Below, piece after piece: positions 13,115 through 14,490 of a DNA stretch of 14,490 nt (the first letter of the stretch is position 1; every line of letters starts with the position of its first letter). The stretch comes from Burkholderiales bacterium (GTDB lineage: Bacteria > Pseudomonadota > Gammaproteobacteria > Burkholderiales > Burkholderiaceae_C). Location of the stretch: contig CANFYD010000033.1 of assembly GCA_947450745.1 (NCBI GenBank), forward strand, positions 1-14,490. The letters are read 5' to 3'. The notes under the pieces were generated by a model. It was not told the origin of the DNA and searched no databases. It saw only the letters and a program-made list of their open reading frames with translations. The position numbers were made by a program, and so were the translations under genes.

Positions 13115-13190
13115 GGGTGCTTAGCTCAGTTGGTAGAGCATCGCCTTTACACGGCGCAGGTCGGCGGTTCGAGCCCGTCAGCACCCACCA
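13115..13190 (+). tRNA. tRNA-Val (anticodon UAC)
   Basis: A 76-nt gene with the CCA encoded (13188-13190). The acceptor stem GGGTGCT/AGCACCC is perfect (13115-13121 with 13180-13186). The D arm is GCTCAGTTGGTAGAGC (13124-13139), and the T arm has GGCGG/CCGTC with loop TTCGAGC. The anticodon TAC is at 13148-13150 in the loop TTTACAC. The anticodon stem TCGCC/GGCGC has four good pairs and a U-C mismatch at 27-43. It decodes valine GUN codons, mainly GUA and GUG. It lies between hupB and ppiD. Confidence 0.97.
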
Positions 13191-13250
13191 AAATTGCCCT
13201 GAATCCAAATCGTGCTTGGAGCTGGGCTGTGGCTAGTTGCCATCCCACCC

Positions 13251-13274
13251 AAAGGCGAACCCCGGTTCGCCTTT
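13251..13274 (+). terminator. Hairpin terminator after hupB/tRNA-Val
   Basis: A perfect 10-bp stem (AAAGGCGAAC at 13251-13260, GTTCGCCTTT at 13265-13274) with a CCCG loop. The U-tract is short (three T, then GTCGTGT), so it may be a moderate terminator or mainly a 3' processing and stability structure. It separates the tRNA transcript from ppiD, whose ATG is 30 bases on. Confidence 0.75.
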
Positions 13275-13303
13275 GTCGTGTCTGCAGTGACTGAGGTTTT
13301 TTG

Positions 13304-14490
13304 ATGTTTGAATTTGTTCGTAAGCACACGCGTCTTTTTCAGTTCATTTTGCTGATCCTGATCCTGCCGTCCTTTGCCTTGGTCGGTATGCAGGGTTACA
13401 CCAGCTTCATGGATGGCTCCAACGCCGGTGTCGCCACGGTGGACGGCCACAAAATTACCCAAGCCGAGTGGGATGTGGCGCACCGCGACCAGATCGAACG
13501 GATGCGCCGCCAGATGCCCAATCTGGACGCCAAATTGTTTGACGCGCCCGAGCTGCGGCGCGATTCGCTCGACGGCCTGGTGCGCGAGCGCGTCATGCAA
13601 GCGGCCGCCGTGCAGCAGCACTTGATGGTCAGCGACGAGCGCTTGCAGGCCATGTTCTTGAACGATCCGCAGTTCGCATTTCTGCGCAACCCGGACGGCA
13701 CCATCAACAAAGGCGTCATCGCTGCGCAGGGCATGAGCTCGCAGATGTTTGTCGAACGACTCCGCCAAGACCTGACCCTGCGCCAGGTGACGGCTGGCGT
13801 GACGGGCTCCGTGCCGGCGCTGGTCGCCAATGCAGGCGTCGCCTTCGATGCCCTGCTACAGCAGCGTGAAGTGCAGATCCAGCGCTTTGCGCCAAAGGAT
13901 TTCACCGCCGGCATTCAGCCGTCGGACGCCGAGATCGAAGCCTTCTACAAAGACCCCGCCCATGCTGCTCAGTTCCAGTTGCCGGAAAGCGCGCAGATTC
14001 AATATCTGGTGCTGGATCTGGAAGCCCTGAAAAAAGACGTGACAGTGGCTGACGACGACCTGCGCAAGTACTACGACGAGAACGCGTCCCGCTACGCCGT
14101 GGCCGAAGAGCGCCGCGCCAGCCACATCCTGATCAAGGCCGACAAATCGGCCTCGGCCGCTGACCGCGCCACCGCCAAAACCCGCGCCGAAGAGCTGCTG
14201 GCACAAGCGCGCAAGAACCCGTCCGGCTTTGCCGACCTGGCCCGCAAGAATTCGCAGGACGAGGGTTCCGCGCTGAACGGCGGCGACCTCGACTTCTTTG
14301 GCCGTGGGGCCATGGTCAAGCCGTTTGAAGAAGCAGCTTTCGCCCTCAAAGCCGGCGACATCAGCAACGTGGTCGAGTCCGATTTCGGCTACCACGTCAT
14401 TCAATTGACCGCCGTGCGCGGTGGTGACAAAAAGAGTTTCGAGTCGGTGCGTTCCGAGGTGGACGGCGAAGTGCGCAAGCAACTGGCGCA
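13304..14490 (+). CDS. ppiD: Membrane-anchored peptidyl-prolyl isomerase / periplasmic chaperone PpiD (3' end outside window)
   Basis: Inner-membrane-anchored periplasmic chaperone that meets newly secreted proteins leaving the Sec translocon. The first 395 residues are visible; the family has about 620-640. Order: a short basic cytoplasmic tail FVRKHTR, one membrane helix (about 11-30, FQFILLILILPSFALVGM), the SurA-like N-terminal chaperone region with VATVDGHKITQAEWD (43-57), and a parvulin (PPIC) domain at about 270-372 with ASHILIKA, DLARKNSQDEGSALNGGDLDFFG and FGYHVIQLTAVR. The parvulin domain in Escherichia coli PpiD has little isomerase activity. The start ATG has GAGG at 13293-13296, seven bases upstream. 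Its place after hupB matches the conserved gene order. Confidence 0.95.
   Translation, partial: MFEFVRKHTRLFQFILLILILPSFALVGMQGYTSFMDGSNAGVATVDGHKITQAEWDVAHRDQIERMRRQMPNLDAKLFDAPELRRDSLDGLVRERVMQAAAVQQHLMVSDERLQAMFLNDPQFAFLRNPDGTINKGVIAAQGMSSQMFVERLRQDLTLRQVTAGVTGSVPALVANAGVAFDALLQQREVQIQRFAPKDFTAGIQPSDAEIEAFYKDPAHAAQFQLPESAQIQYLVLDLEALKKDVTVADDDLRKYYDENASRYAVAEERRASHILIKADKSASAADRATAKTRAEELLAQARKNPSGFADLARKNSQDEGSALNGGDLDFFGRGAMVKPFEEAAFALKAGDISNVVESDFGYHVIQLTAVRGGDKKSFESVRSEVDGEVRKQLA

Overview
The window is gene-dense and GC-rich and reads as chromosomal DNA of a betaproteobacterium, most likely Burkholderiales (Comamonadaceae or a close relative). The evidence is the set of families and their order, since no database search was possible. 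EF-P has an arginine at position 32 and sits beside its rhamnosyltransferase EarP. An RND pump gene is followed by a PCMT-like gene, a rhodanese and a TolC-type protein. A hupB - tRNA-Val - ppiD run closes the window. There are no insertion sequences, phage genes, CRISPR arrays or rRNA.

Layout. Bases 1-3950 (+): the 3' half of an RND inner-membrane transporter, then a PCMT-like methyltransferase, a rhodanese translationally coupled to it, and a TolC-family outer-membrane channel closed by a strong terminator. Bases 3951-5828 (+): yaaA (peroxide/iron stress) and a prolyl-4-hydroxylase-type 2OG-Fe(II) oxygenase, separated by a 141-bp palindrome-bounded element. Bases 5829-6480: a REPIN-like pair of inverted palindromes, then a small exported lysine/alanine-repeat protein that ends at a two-way terminator shared with efp. 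Bases 6534-8349 (-): earP then efp, read leftwards. Bases 8390-12637 (+): uvrC, divergent from earP across a 40-bp gap, then a proline/alanine-rich lipoprotein, pgsA and a DMT/EamA transporter. Bases 12638-14490 (+): hupB with a leader of about 120 nt, tRNA-Val(UAC), a terminator, and the N-terminal 395 residues of ppiD, cut by the window end.

How the genes work together. The RND and TolC-type proteins could be parts of one tripartite pump. EarP rhamnosylates Arg32 of EF-P so that EF-P can rescue ribosomes stalled on polyproline. UvrC (nucleotide excision repair), PgsA (phosphatidylglycerol synthesis), HU and PpiD (nucleoid and periplasmic folding) are housekeeping functions.

I see no obvious new defence or biosynthetic system. 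The best leads are: a recurring arrangement in which a -10-like hexamer ends 6-8 nt before an ATG with no Shine-Dalgarno (yaaA, earP, uvrC, pgsA), suggesting leaderless mRNAs; two different structured intergenic elements; an H1-like lysine-repeat protein carrying an export signal; and a PCMT-family protein that lacks the usual Ser/Thr of the substrate-binding motif.
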